In this document: positions 7,531-15,600 of the stretch, piece by piece | Numbering within the stretch: the first letter of the stretch is position 1 | Layout: every line of letters starts with the position of its first letter | Assembly: GCA_027622275.1 (NCBI GenBank) | Contig: JAQBZB010000068.1 | Coordinates: 1-34,638, forward strand | DNA: 34,638 bases | Direction: 5' to 3' | From: Planctomycetota bacterium | GTDB taxonomy: Bacteria > Planctomycetota > Planctomycetia > Pirellulales > Pirellulaceae | Translations under genes and position numbers: made by a program | The notes under the pieces: generated by a model | Told to the model about the DNA's origin: nothing | Databases searched by the model: none | What the model saw: the letters and a program-made list of their open reading frames with translations, nothing else

Positions 7531-7641
7531 GCAAACACCGCGAATCAGCAGGACATCGCGCCTTAGCGGCAACTCAACTGGGTAGCCCCTCGATAGCGAT
7601 TGATGCGCCCCTCTTCTTCGTTGAACCGACTTTAACGTGCC

Positions 7642-8775
7642 TCAGCGAAAGACAAAGTGCCGGCTGAGCAGGTAATTAAAACCTGTTCCCGCGATCACGC
7701 CGAGCAACGCCGCCAGTAACTTCCAGTCTTGAAAGAACGGCACCTGATTGCTCAGTCCCACCGACAGGGACCAATTCACCAACCCGCCTAACATACAGGC
7801 CAGGCCGAACAGCACGTACTGCTTGATCACCGAGTCTCTCCGGCACTCGGCGAAAGTGAACCGTCGATTCAGGCCGAAGTTCCAGCTCATCGCGATCCAG
7901 ATCGCCAGCGCGCGGGCAGCGGACAAGGGCAGCACGGTCAGCAACACCGCATAGCAGCACAGATCCACGATCACGCCGCTCGATCCTACCAGCGCAAACT
8001 GCAGCGGTTGGGCCACCGCCCCCAGCCTGAACCTATACAGCCGCGCCAGGTGCCGCAAGTAATTCAGCTGTTCCTTCAGCGTCAACTTGCTCGTGCCGTG
8101 CAACCGGTCTCGAAAGCGGATGGGGATTTCTTTCACGTTCTGGCAACGTGACTTCACCATCAACTCCAAACCAATTTTGTATCCAATCGGATCCAGACGC
8201 TCGGCCGCCTTGAAAGTCGCAGCGCGCAGCGCAAAAAAGCCGGCCATCGGATCCTTGGCCGAGGTTAAGGGCCAAGCGAGCAGTGTCGCCACTTTCGAGT
8301 TGAGCCAGCGGAACAGGCCCCAATCCTCGTCGGTCTTGCCGCCAGAAACGTAGCGGCTGCCGATGACAAAGTCCGTGGAATCCTCCTTGATCGCCGCGAC
8401 TAGTTCAGGAACCCGCTCCGGTGGATGCGACAGATCCGCATCCATCACGACCAGCACCTCGCCCCGCGCGTGTTCCATGCCATGAATCACGGCGCTCGAC
8501 AGGCCTCGCTCACGGTGACGAACGACCAGGCGTAGCGGATAGTCCTGCGCCAATCGCTCACACACTTCAGGCGTTTCATCGGGGCTGTCGTCGTCAACAA
8601 TGATGATCTCGGCGCTCAAATTGGCTTCGTCCAGCGCCTTCGCCACCAAAGGCACCAGTTCGGGCAGATTCTGAGCCTCGCAATAGGTCGGCACGATCAC
8701 AGACACTTCGATCGTCGCCGCGCGTGTTAACGAATGGACCGCCGGCGTACGAGTTGTGTTTACATCGGTTGACAT
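7642..8775 (-). CDS. Polyprenol-phosphate glycosyltransferase (GT2) fused to GtrA domain
   Basis: A 377-aa two-domain membrane enzyme. Residues 22-250 form a family-2 glycosyltransferase of the dolichol-phosphate mannose synthase type. They contain VSVIVPTYCEAQNL, the nucleotide-binding IIIVDDDSPDETP (57-69), the metal-binding MDADLSHPPE (111-120), VIGSRYV, and a region with KEIPIRFRDRLHGTSKL that is typical of this family. Residues 258-377 form a GtrA-like domain with four hydrophobic helices and the NFGLNRRFTF and FNYLLSRHFVF signatures. The reaction is transfer of a sugar from a nucleotide sugar to a lipid carrier at the membrane; GtrA domains are thought to help move the carrier. The gene is convergent with the TPR gene and stands alone. 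It might supply sugars for surface protein or polysaccharide glycosylation (inference). Confidence 0.88.
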   Translation of the reverse strand: MSTDVNTTRTPAVHSLTRAATIEVSVIVPTYCEAQNLPELVPLVAKALDEANLSAEIIIVDDDSPDETPEVCERLAQDYPLRLVVRHRERGLSSAVIHGMEHARGEVLVVMDADLSHPPERVPELVAAIKEDSTDFVIGSRYVSGGKTDEDWGLFRWLNSKVATLLAWPLTSAKDPMAGFFALRAATFKAAERLDPIGYKIGLELMVKSRCQNVKEIPIRFRDRLHGTSKLTLKEQLNYLRHLARLYRFRLGAVAQPLQFALVGSSGVIVDLCCYAVLLTVLPLSAARALAIWIAMSWNFGLNRRFTFAECRRDSVIKQYVLFGLACMLGGLVNWSLSVGLSNQVPFFQDWKLLAALLGVIAGTGFNYLLSRHFVFR

Positions 8776-8875
8776 ATCGAGGTGGGCATCTCCGTCTGCG
8801 AACGTACAGCGAATCGCATACCGTTGCGATCACGCCCACTTTGCCGTTGCCCGCAGCCCCCCTCGTCTACCTGGG

Positions 8876-8903
8876 TTTACAAAATGTTAACAGATGTTAT
8901 CAT
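8876..8903 (+). promoter_or_regulatory. Sigma70-like promoter for the exported protein pair
   Basis: A -35 box TTTACA (8876-8881) and a -10 box TATCAT (8898-8903) each match the consensus at five of six bases and are separated by 16 bp. They lie about 75 bp upstream of the start codon near 8981, on an otherwise gene-free stretch (8776-8980) between divergent genes. This is a prediction by eye, without transcript evidence. Confidence 0.5.
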
Positions 8904-8980
8904 CTTCCCCGTTCTGGCAGTTTCCTTGTTTCCTCACGTTAACTCTAAAGCACGGAATGCACTCGTGCGGGGGGATTATG

Positions 8981-9844
8981 ATGAGATGGATTGCTTTCTT
9001 TGCCGCGACGACTTTCACTCTGCTGGTGTTGGCGTTACCGGGTGCAGCTCAGACCTATGTGCTCCCCGAACCCTCGGACGCCCAGCCCTTGTACGCCTCG
9101 CCCTCTGTGCGACACCAGCCCTATCTCCACCCCAAGCGCTATCACGGATTATTGACGAGTCTCATGAACAATCCAGGCTATGTCCGCCCCCAGCCAGCAG
9201 TCGCGGAGCAAGATGTTGATACTCGCAGAGTGACCGTAAGCCTTTGCGTCGCTCCTCCGGGGGCGTCCCCGAGCGTCAACTTTCGACTGAAGCGAGCGGG
9301 CGAGGTGCTGGCCGAAAAGCCTGCCGATCCGCGCGACAAGCTGGAGTACGAACTACTCATTCACGGACCAACTGGCGACTTCAAGGTCCACATTCCGATT
9401 GGTGCCAACAGCAGCATTCGGTCGGTGTACGAACAGTACGGCACCGAACAACCCGAACTGGTTGTCGACGCGCTGGCCGAGCTTGGCGAACCCGTTGTCA
9501 GCGTTGTCGCCATCCGCCGCCAATTCACAACGCAGCATTACGGCGGCAGTCAGGCAGGCCAACTCTTGGAGTTCTCGCTCTGGACCCCCTACTATCGGAT
9601 CGAACTTGGAGACCCAGACACCGTGCCGCAACTCGTCCAGGTTCCGCGAGTTGACGACTCGATCTATCGCTTGGCGCGGCGGAAGGCCAATCTGCACCTG
9701 AAGCCGAGTCGTCAGTTCACTGTCGTCCAGATCAGCGGCGCGGAGACGCCGAAAGCGTTGGCGGACTCCCGACCGAAAGCCGTTCCACCGCGCGCTCCCA
9801 ATGACTTGCCGTTCCCCGACCCCTTCTCGTCTGATGAGGCTTAA
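8981..9844 (+). CDS. Exported protein of unknown function
   Basis: A 287-aa protein. The start at 8981 (or the adjacent in-frame ATG at 8978) is chosen because a run of six G residues (8969-8974) lies just upstream and the protein then opens with a good signal peptide (MRWIAFFAATTFTLLVLALP, then GAAQ). A longer frame from 8894 would bury the signal. The mature protein has no motif I recognise. It contains a beta-rich central part (VTVSLCVAPPGASPSVNFRL, KVHIPIGANSSIRSVYEQYG) and a basic C-terminal third ending in Pro-rich sequence. Its stop codon overlaps the start of the next gene by a few bases, so the two are likely co-translated and may act together outside the cytoplasm. Confidence 0.65.
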   Translation: MRWIAFFAATTFTLLVLALPGAAQTYVLPEPSDAQPLYASPSVRHQPYLHPKRYHGLLTSLMNNPGYVRPQPAVAEQDVDTRRVTVSLCVAPPGASPSVNFRLKRAGEVLAEKPADPRDKLEYELLIHGPTGDFKVHIPIGANSSIRSVYEQYGTEQPELVVDALAELGEPVVSVVAIRRQFTTQHYGGSQAGQLLEFSLWTPYYRIELGDPDTVPQLVQVPRVDDSIYRLARRKANLHLKPSRQFTVVQISGAETPKALADSRPKAVPPRAPNDLPFPDPFSSDEA

Positions 9845-11576
9845 CGTGAGACGACTCATCCTGGCCTGCCTGTCGGTCCTTTGTCTCGCCACCGGCGGTT
9901 TCGCCCAGCAGGCGCGAGACTTCACCCTGGATTCCCTCTTGGTCTACGACATCCGCGCCGTGGCCACGAGTCACGAGATCGTTGCCAAGACGGCGTTGGA
10001 CGTCGATCCGCGACCGTTGCAGCTCGCGGAGTTGACAGGCATCGGCGTGCCCGTGCGTGTCGAAGATACGAACATTCAGGACCCGTTTGCTCGCTTGACT
10101 TGGTATCGGATCGCCGGAAGCGAGCCCGAGCCGCCACGTTTGGTAGTCGTCCAAAACCGCTTCGGATCCCAGCGACTGACGCTGGGTCGATCACGGTTTC
10201 TGCTGGCTCCCGGCCGATCCACAGGAGCGCCGGCTGGAGCAGTTTCCCAGCTCGATTATTTTGTCGTCTACGACGTCATCGATTGCAAACCGTTCAGTCG
10301 TCACATTTCACTGGCGGGGGTGGACGGAGTGGAAGCAAAAACCACCGTGGATGATCCGCGATTCTTCGCGGTCCCAGCTGCCATCGAACAAGACGGCGAA
10401 CTGACGCAGATCATCAAGGCCGATGAAGCGCTGCTGTTTTACCCAACGCAATTACAATCCTCGCTGGAAGTCGAGGCGACGGTCGTCGATTCGTTGGCAC
10501 ATCGACGACTCACGGTCCGGCGACCGGTTGTGCTGGGAGTTCCCACGCACTGGGAACTGGTCGAGCCGATCACCGGGCTGGATCATTTCCGAGTCTACGA
10601 CGTTCCCGACGTTCCCTTCGCGAATCCGCAGTTTGTTCGCCTGCAGGGAGTGTTCGATCCGTACTCCGTCCATGCAACAGCCCGCCAGCTGACTCACGTC
10701 GCCACGCCGGTGGCGGTTGACGACACACAAGTATTCGACGCGGAGAGCCAGTTGATCTGGTATGCCATCGATCACTACAGTCCGGACCCGACACGCACGG
10801 TAACGATCTGGAATCGTTTCGGCGAGCAAGAGCTGACGTTGGGCCGGGCCGCCTATCTGCTGACTCCCGCTCCGTCGCCCAGCGACATTCCTCGTCCCCG
10901 CGAAGGATCCGCCGACGCAAGCCCAAAAAATTCTCCGCAACTACGTGGCTTTTCGCTCCGCGAAAACGCGCCCGTTCGTGAAAAAATGGGACTGGCTCCG
11001 AGCGGGCGTGCGAGTTTCCCAAGTGATTCGAGTAGTTGCGAGGTGCCTGTCCCAATTTTTTCACAGCGTCTCCGCGAAAACGCGTCCGTTCGCACAGCGA
11101 ACGGCCACGTGCCCGTATCGATCCGGTCCCAGCCCCACCCCGACTTGGATCACTACAAGGTCTACGTCGTACTCAAGTGCTGCCGCGGGCGTCGTCAGCC
11201 CCTCGGCATGCAGGACCGCTTCGGCACCCAGACCGAAGTTCCCATTGGGAAACCCCTGTTCTTTTGCGTCCCCACGACCAAGAAACGCGGCAACAATCCG
11301 ACGGAGCCGATCCAGTCACCCGACAAATACCTGACCTTCTATCACACGGCTCCGAGTCCAGTCTCTGGCGAACTGACGATCGAGGATCAGTTTGGGACCA
11401 ACACGGTATCGCCTCGCGCTGCCGTGATGCTGGGTGTGCCAACCCATCGCTTCGAGGTGTTCCCGCGCATCCGTCCGTATCCAAATCGGGACCTCGCGAT
11501 TCCCAACCCCAACGACATCGACGGGATCACCGAGTGGTTCGAGTCGCTGTTGAAGCACGCCGCCGAAGAACAGTAG
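9834..11576 (+). CDS. Exported repeat protein (DUF7450-like units) with in-frame palindromic insert
   Basis: About 580 aa. The start is either the ATG at 9834, which overlaps the upstream gene by 11 nt, or the GTG at 9846, which has GAGG six bases upstream. Both give a signal peptide (RRLILACLSVLCLATGGFAQ). The mature protein is built of four diverged repeats that open with an L-D-x-F/Y-x-V-Y core (DSLLVYDI, LDYFVVYDV, LDHFRVYDV, LDHYKVYVV). Most contain a distal NRFG/DRFG/DQFG segment followed by LTLGR-like sequence and a FLL/LGVP end. This resembles the uncharacterised DUF7450 family as I recall it. Residues about 370-426 do not fit the repeats: they are the translation of a dispersed palindromic element inserted in the linker between the third and fourth units. 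Function unknown; a periplasmic or surface location is likely. Confidence 0.7.
   Translation: MRLNVRRLILACLSVLCLATGGFAQQARDFTLDSLLVYDIRAVATSHEIVAKTALDVDPRPLQLAELTGIGVPVRVEDTNIQDPFARLTWYRIAGSEPEPPRLVVVQNRFGSQRLTLGRSRFLLAPGRSTGAPAGAVSQLDYFVVYDVIDCKPFSRHISLAGVDGVEAKTTVDDPRFFAVPAAIEQDGELTQIIKADEALLFYPTQLQSSLEVEATVVDSLAHRRLTVRRPVVLGVPTHWELVEPITGLDHFRVYDVPDVPFANPQFVRLQGVFDPYSVHATARQLTHVATPVAVDDTQVFDAESQLIWYAIDHYSPDPTRTVTIWNRFGEQELTLGRAAYLLTPAPSPSDIPRPREGSADASPKNSPQLRGFSLRENAPVREKMGLAPSGRASFPSDSSSCEVPVPIFSQRLRENASVRTANGHVPVSIRSQPHPDLDHYKVYVVLKCCRGRRQPLGMQDRFGTQTEVPIGKPLFFCVPTTKKRGNNPTEPIQSPDKYLTFYHTAPSPVSGELTIEDQFGTNTVSPRAAVMLGVPTHRFEVFPRIRPYPNRDLAIPNPNDIDGITEWFESLLKHAAEEQ
10943..11110 (+). repeat. 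Composite palindromic element inserted in frame in a coding gene
   Basis: The 168-bp insert (exactly 56 codons) begins with ACGTGGCTTTTCGCTCCGCG and ends with AGCGAACGGCCACGT, so its 22-bp outer ends are imperfect inverted repeats. Inside is a second palindromic element at 10978-11064 (87 bp, 29 codons) with ends GTGAAAAAATGGGAC and GTCCCAATTTTTTCAC. A 23-bp direct repeat with one mismatch (10956-10978 and 11070-11092) flanks the inner element. The outer ends match the 71-bp element at 12530-12600 in opposite orientation. The reading frame stays open throughout and codes for residues such as RGFSLRENAP and RLRENASVRTANGHV. Confidence 0.88.
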
Positions 11577-11588
11577 CCGCCACACCCC

Positions 11589-11631
11589 ACGTGGCCATTC
11601 GCTCCGCGAATGTGCGCTTCTCTCACGGAGA
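11589..11631 (+). repeat. Half copy of the ACGTGGC palindromic element
   Basis: This begins ACGTGGCCATTCGCTCCGCG and follows the left half of the full element at 12530-12600 for about 40 bp before diverging. The right arm is missing. It starts 12 bp after the stop codon of the exported repeat protein, so it may form part of that transcript's 3' end. Confidence 0.75.
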
Positions 11632-11661
11632 GTCAAACCCAGCGTTGCAAGAAAACGGCGT

Positions 11662-11685
11662 AGGATGGGCACTCCTGCCCGTCCT
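11662..11685. repeat. Hairpin GGATGGGCACTCCTGCCCGTCC
   Basis: A near-perfect stem (GGATGGGCA paired with TGCCCGTCC) with a CTCC loop, followed by TTTT. It could work as a transcription terminator for the exported pair, about 90 bp after the last stop codon, or be a dispersed repeat. Both are inference. Confidence 0.55.
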
Positions 11686-11799
11686 TTTCAGGATCGAAAC
11701 CCAAAACGATGATCGGTTGTCGGTTCCACAATTGATGAAGTCTGGAAATAGAAAACCAACATCGAGTTTGGGTAGTGATACCGATTGACATTCCGCCTC

Positions 11800-11909
11800 G
11801 TGTGCCACTGGCTCTGCCAGTGCGTTCCAGACCTCGGTATTGCCCACTTGCGGCGTGCTTGATCGATGTTGAGGCAAACCGAAAGACACTGGCGGAGCCA
11901 GTGGCACAC
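11800..11909. repeat. 110-bp inverted-repeat element with 23-bp arms
   Basis: The left arm (11800-11822) starts GTGTGCCACTGGCTCTGCC and the right arm (11887-11909) ends GGAGCCAGTGGCACAC. The arms pair with one mismatch over 23 bp, and each arm also contains a smaller self-complementary core (CACTGGC and GCCAGTG). The 64-bp spacer has no gene. The layout fits a non-coding mobile palindrome or MITE. I recall similar sequences scattered in planctomycete genomes, but copy number cannot be checked here. Confidence 0.8.
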
Positions 11910-11957
11910 AGCGGCCTCGTTGTAACTGGATTCGCAAGAATTCAGCCGCATTGATTC

Positions 11958-11975
11958 GGAAGTCTTGCGACTTCC
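11958..11975. repeat. Short hairpin GGAAGTC-TTGC-GACTTCC
   Basis: A perfect 7-bp stem with a 4-base loop, followed by GCTACGG. It is distinct in sequence from the neighbouring hairpins. Confidence 0.6.
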
Positions 11976-12059
11976 GCTACGGTTAACGGAGAACCGCTCT
12001 AAACCTCACAAACCGTAATGTTTGGCCGCAATGTTGCGACGTACGTTGGGGGCCGCAAC

Positions 12060-12080
12060 GGACGGATTGGCAATCCGTCC
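12060..12080. repeat. Short hairpin GGACGGATTG-GCAATCCGTCC
   Basis: A near-perfect palindrome: GGACGGATT pairs with AATCCGTCC across a GGC loop. No U-run follows. It is a further separate hairpin type in the same intergenic stretch. Confidence 0.65.
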
Positions 12081-12206
12081 TACAGCAAAGTTAATGCAAC
12101 GCTGGTGTTAACACGCGGCAACACCCATAGTCTTTGGCGAGTCCATTACGCAACAAACATGAACAGATTGTTGCCCTGTTTCCTGACGGTTACACAACTT
12201 CTTCGC

Positions 12207-12226
12207 GGCTAACGATCGTTAGCGCC
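12207..12226. repeat. Perfect palindrome GCTAACGATCGTTAGC
   Basis: A 16-bp fully self-complementary sequence at 12208-12223, about 430 bp upstream of the giant gene. A perfect palindrome without a loop is a possible binding site for a dimeric regulator rather than a hairpin terminator; this is inference. Confidence 0.45.
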
Positions 12227-12529
12227 ATTTCCTGTAGCGCACCGCGCGATGATCGGCGTAACTCCCTGTCCCGAGTTGATGTTCCGTCGCTCGCCCCCGA
12301 AACTCATCTCTCCTTTCTCGCGAGCTGGCCGCGCGCCACACAGGGCAACTTGCCGCCAGACGTTAACGTGCGCTAACGCTCTCCTGCGGTCGGCAGCAAG
12401 GCGAGCGATCCGTTGGACACTTGGCACACCCCATGCAAAAGCGTCGCGTTGGCCGGTAGTCGCTGCGCGCATGGTGTGCGCAGCGGATTCGGCCAAAACA
12501 CTCGCCGCGCTCTGAGCATGGCGAGCCTC

Positions 12530-12600
12530 ACGTGGCCGTTCGCTCCGCGAACGAGCGCGTTCTCCAAAGGAGCGCATTTTCGCGGAGCGAAAAGCCACGT
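12530..12600. repeat. Full 71-bp ACGTGGC palindromic element upstream of the giant gene
   Basis: The left arm (12530-12551) begins ACGTGGCCGTTCGCTCCGCG and the right arm (12579-12600) ends GCGGAGCGAAAAGCCACGT. The 22-bp arms pair with two mismatches and enclose a 27-bp core that is itself partly self-complementary. The element ends 49 bp before the ATG at 12649. It matches the ends of the in-frame copy at 10943-11110 in inverted orientation and the half copy at 11589. Confidence 0.88.
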
Positions 12601-12648
12601 AAGCGGCTCACCACAAGGAGCGTGACGGATACTGAAAGATGCAGCGCT

Positions 12649-15600
12649 ATGACCGACCGACAACGCTCCTTCTGGCAGACCCTCTTCCGTCGCCATCGCA
12701 AAAAGAACAGAGCCATTCGCCAAGCGCACCAGCGTTTCTTCCTGCGCCCGCTGACCGAGCGGTTGGAAGATCGCCGCGTCCTAGCCGCGGTGGTGTTTGT
12801 GGATGACGATTGGGTTGGGCTGAGTAACGGTGACGATCCCGATGGGGCCGGTCCGCGACAGGAGATCGGTTTAGACGCGCATCGCACGATCGAAGAGGGT
12901 GTCACCGCCGTTGACGCTGGGGGAACCGTCAATATTGCGGCCGGCACCTACATCCCCGACGACTCGCTGGAAGGTTCGGTGAACGACAACCAGAGCCCCA
13001 TCGCGCCGATTCCGACTCCGGTAAGAATCAAGATTCCGACCGCCAAGAGCAACATCACGCTTGATGGCGAGCCAGGCACGGTGATTGACATGTCATCGCT
13101 GTCGGACACGCTACTTATTCCAGGCTTTGAGATCGCCGGCCTGCAGCCGTTCAACAAGTTGCTGTTCGGCGTCGATGGGCCCGGCTTTACGCTGCAGGAC
13201 ATCGAAGTGATCAATCCGCTGCGCGTCGTCGTGGCGGGATCAACCGGCGGCGACGACAGCACCCCGTTCGCCAACAACCTGACGATTCAGAACGTCACGG
13301 TGACTTACGCGGACAACGGCGGTCTGCCCAGTGTTACATCGCGCGGTCTGGTCGCCACACGAACTTTCGTGTTTGACCAGAACAATGTTGGGTTTGAGAT
13401 CGCCCACACCACCGGGCTGCAGATCCTGAACAACACGATCGACAGTTCGGCTGCGAGCGTCGGGCCCAGTCTGGAAGCGATCGAATTACGCGGGCATTTC
13501 GACGGCGCGTTGATCCAGGGCAACACGATCATCAACTACGCCGACGCCATTGTTTCGAACAACTTCGGCGGCGGATCGGCCGAATTCAACTCGTTCAACA
13601 TGCAGTTTCTGGACAACAACATCACCATGCCCGGTGCCGCGGCCGGCGAGTTCTTCGAGGGCGGGATTGTGCTGGTCGGTGTTGAGGATTCCGTGGTTTC
13701 CGGAAACACGATTACCACCAGCAGCGGTTTTTCGCCCGATGCCGGCATCTACGTCGCCACGCGCAACACCAGCAACACCGACAACATTACGATAGAAGAC
13801 AACACGATCTCGAACATGCGCTGGGGCGTGACCCTGCAGGAAGACTTCAAGGACACGACCTACACAAACATCTCCATCACCGGAAATACCTTTAACAACA
13901 GCGGGGGAACCGCAGACGCCGCCGGCATCTACATCGACTTGGCCGAGCAAGCGGCGATGACGGGCGGCAGTTCCATTACCATCACCGACAACAACATCAC
14001 CAACAGTCCCACCGGCGTGTTCATTGCCGGCGATACCGCGACCATCTCGCTGGGCAACATCTCTGGCAACACGGTCGGCGTGGACGCGACGACCGCCAGT
14101 TCCCCAGTGGACGCGCGCTTCAACTTCTGGGGCGATCCGTCGGGACCGTCCGGAGACGCAGTTGATCCGAACACTCCTGCCGTTGCCAGTGGCAGTGGTG
14201 ACTCAATTGTTCCCGGCAGTGGCGGATTGCAGGTTCGCTTTGACGAGATTCTGCTGGTGAATCCCGTGGGTGGGTTAACGATTCAAGGGACGGCTGGCGA
14301 TGACTTGCTGATTATCAGCGCCACGAGCACTGATGACGGCACGTACACTCTGGTTTCAGACGGGGTTGTGGGGCCTGTTGTGCCCTTCAGTGACATTCAA
14401 TCACTCTCATTCGTCGGCTTCGATGGCGACGACATTCTGCGGATCAACAACCCCGCAGGCGGTCTGTTCAGCCCGGTCAACGGCATCGGTTTCGATGGCG
14501 GAGCCCAAGCGGACGACGTAGCCAACAATCCGCCAGGTGATGCGATTGAGATCCTGGACGGAACGGCGACCACAACAACCTTCAACTATGAAAATGCCAA
14601 CGACGGCAGCATCAATCTGGATGGCACTTCGACCATCGAGTACAGGAATCTGGAGCCGATCACCTCGACGATTACCGCCACGAACGTCACGCTCAACTAC
14701 AGCACAACCGCCGAGACGATCACGGTCACCGACGCCGGCGGCGGCCAAACTCGTGTCAATTCGACGGACGGTGAAACCACGGCCTTCGACAATCCATCCA
14801 CCACATTGACGATCAACGGGGGCGACACGGGCGCTGATAGCATCAACGTCAACGGTTTCGGTACCGGCTTTGCGGCCGCGCTGGTCATCGATGGCCAAGG
14901 CGGCAGCGACACGGTCACACTCAATACTGATCCCGACAATGCCTCGGTCACCGTGACCGCCGAGACCATCAACATCGACGGCGGTGCCGTGACCACCACC
15001 GGAGATCAAACCTACAACGGCGCGGTCATTTTGGGCGCCGACGTGACACTGACCGATACCGGCTCGACAGGCATCTTCTTCAACAACACGGTCGACAGTG
15101 ATGACGGCGCGAACACGCCGCGCGATTTGACCGTGGTGACGACCGATTCGAACGCTGAGATCGAGTTTAACGACGCCGTCGGCGGCATGGAAGTTTTGGA
15201 TCAAGTGACGATCACCAACGCCGGCCTGCTGGTTATCAACGCGCTGGCCGACTTCTCGCTCGACGGAGCCTTCAACCAGAACGGTGCTGGTGCAGTCGAA
15301 ACGTCGGGTGACATTACAACCACCAACGACGCGATCTCCTTCAGCGGCGCCGTCAAGCTGACCGCCAACGTCGCGCTGAACACCGATACGGGTGCCGGCA
15401 ATATTACGTTCAGCAGTACGCTCAACGACGATGGCACGACGAGCAACCGCGATTTGGATCTGACCGCTGGAACAGGTAACGTGACGTTCACCGGCGCGGT
15501 GGGCGGGACGCAGGGGCTCGACGCCGTCACCATCAACAGTGCGACCAATGTGACAATTACGTCCACGTTCAAAGCCGAGAGCTTCAGCCAGACCGCTGGC

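Larger units (their letters stand above)
11577..12648. other. Gene-free stretch of 1.07 kb with clustered hairpin repeats
   Basis: No credible protein gene was found. Short open frames here are on both strands, lack ribosome sites and recognisable sequence, and cross the palindromes. The stretch holds at least six separate inverted-repeat structures, listed individually. It forms the 3' flank of the exported pair and the 5' flank of the giant gene, so the promoter of the giant gene should lie here, but I could not place convincing boxes. Confidence 0.6.

Noticed and set aside
12209-12598. Minus-strand frame of 129 codons in the intergenic stretch
   Set aside because: It runs through the 71-bp palindrome and encodes the translated repeat (LRREN/RSAKMRS-type sequence). 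There is no homology or start signal.
11577-12648. Clustered repeats as a CRISPR array
   Set aside because: The repeats are different palindromes with irregular spacing and no common direct repeat or spacer structure; no cas genes are visible.
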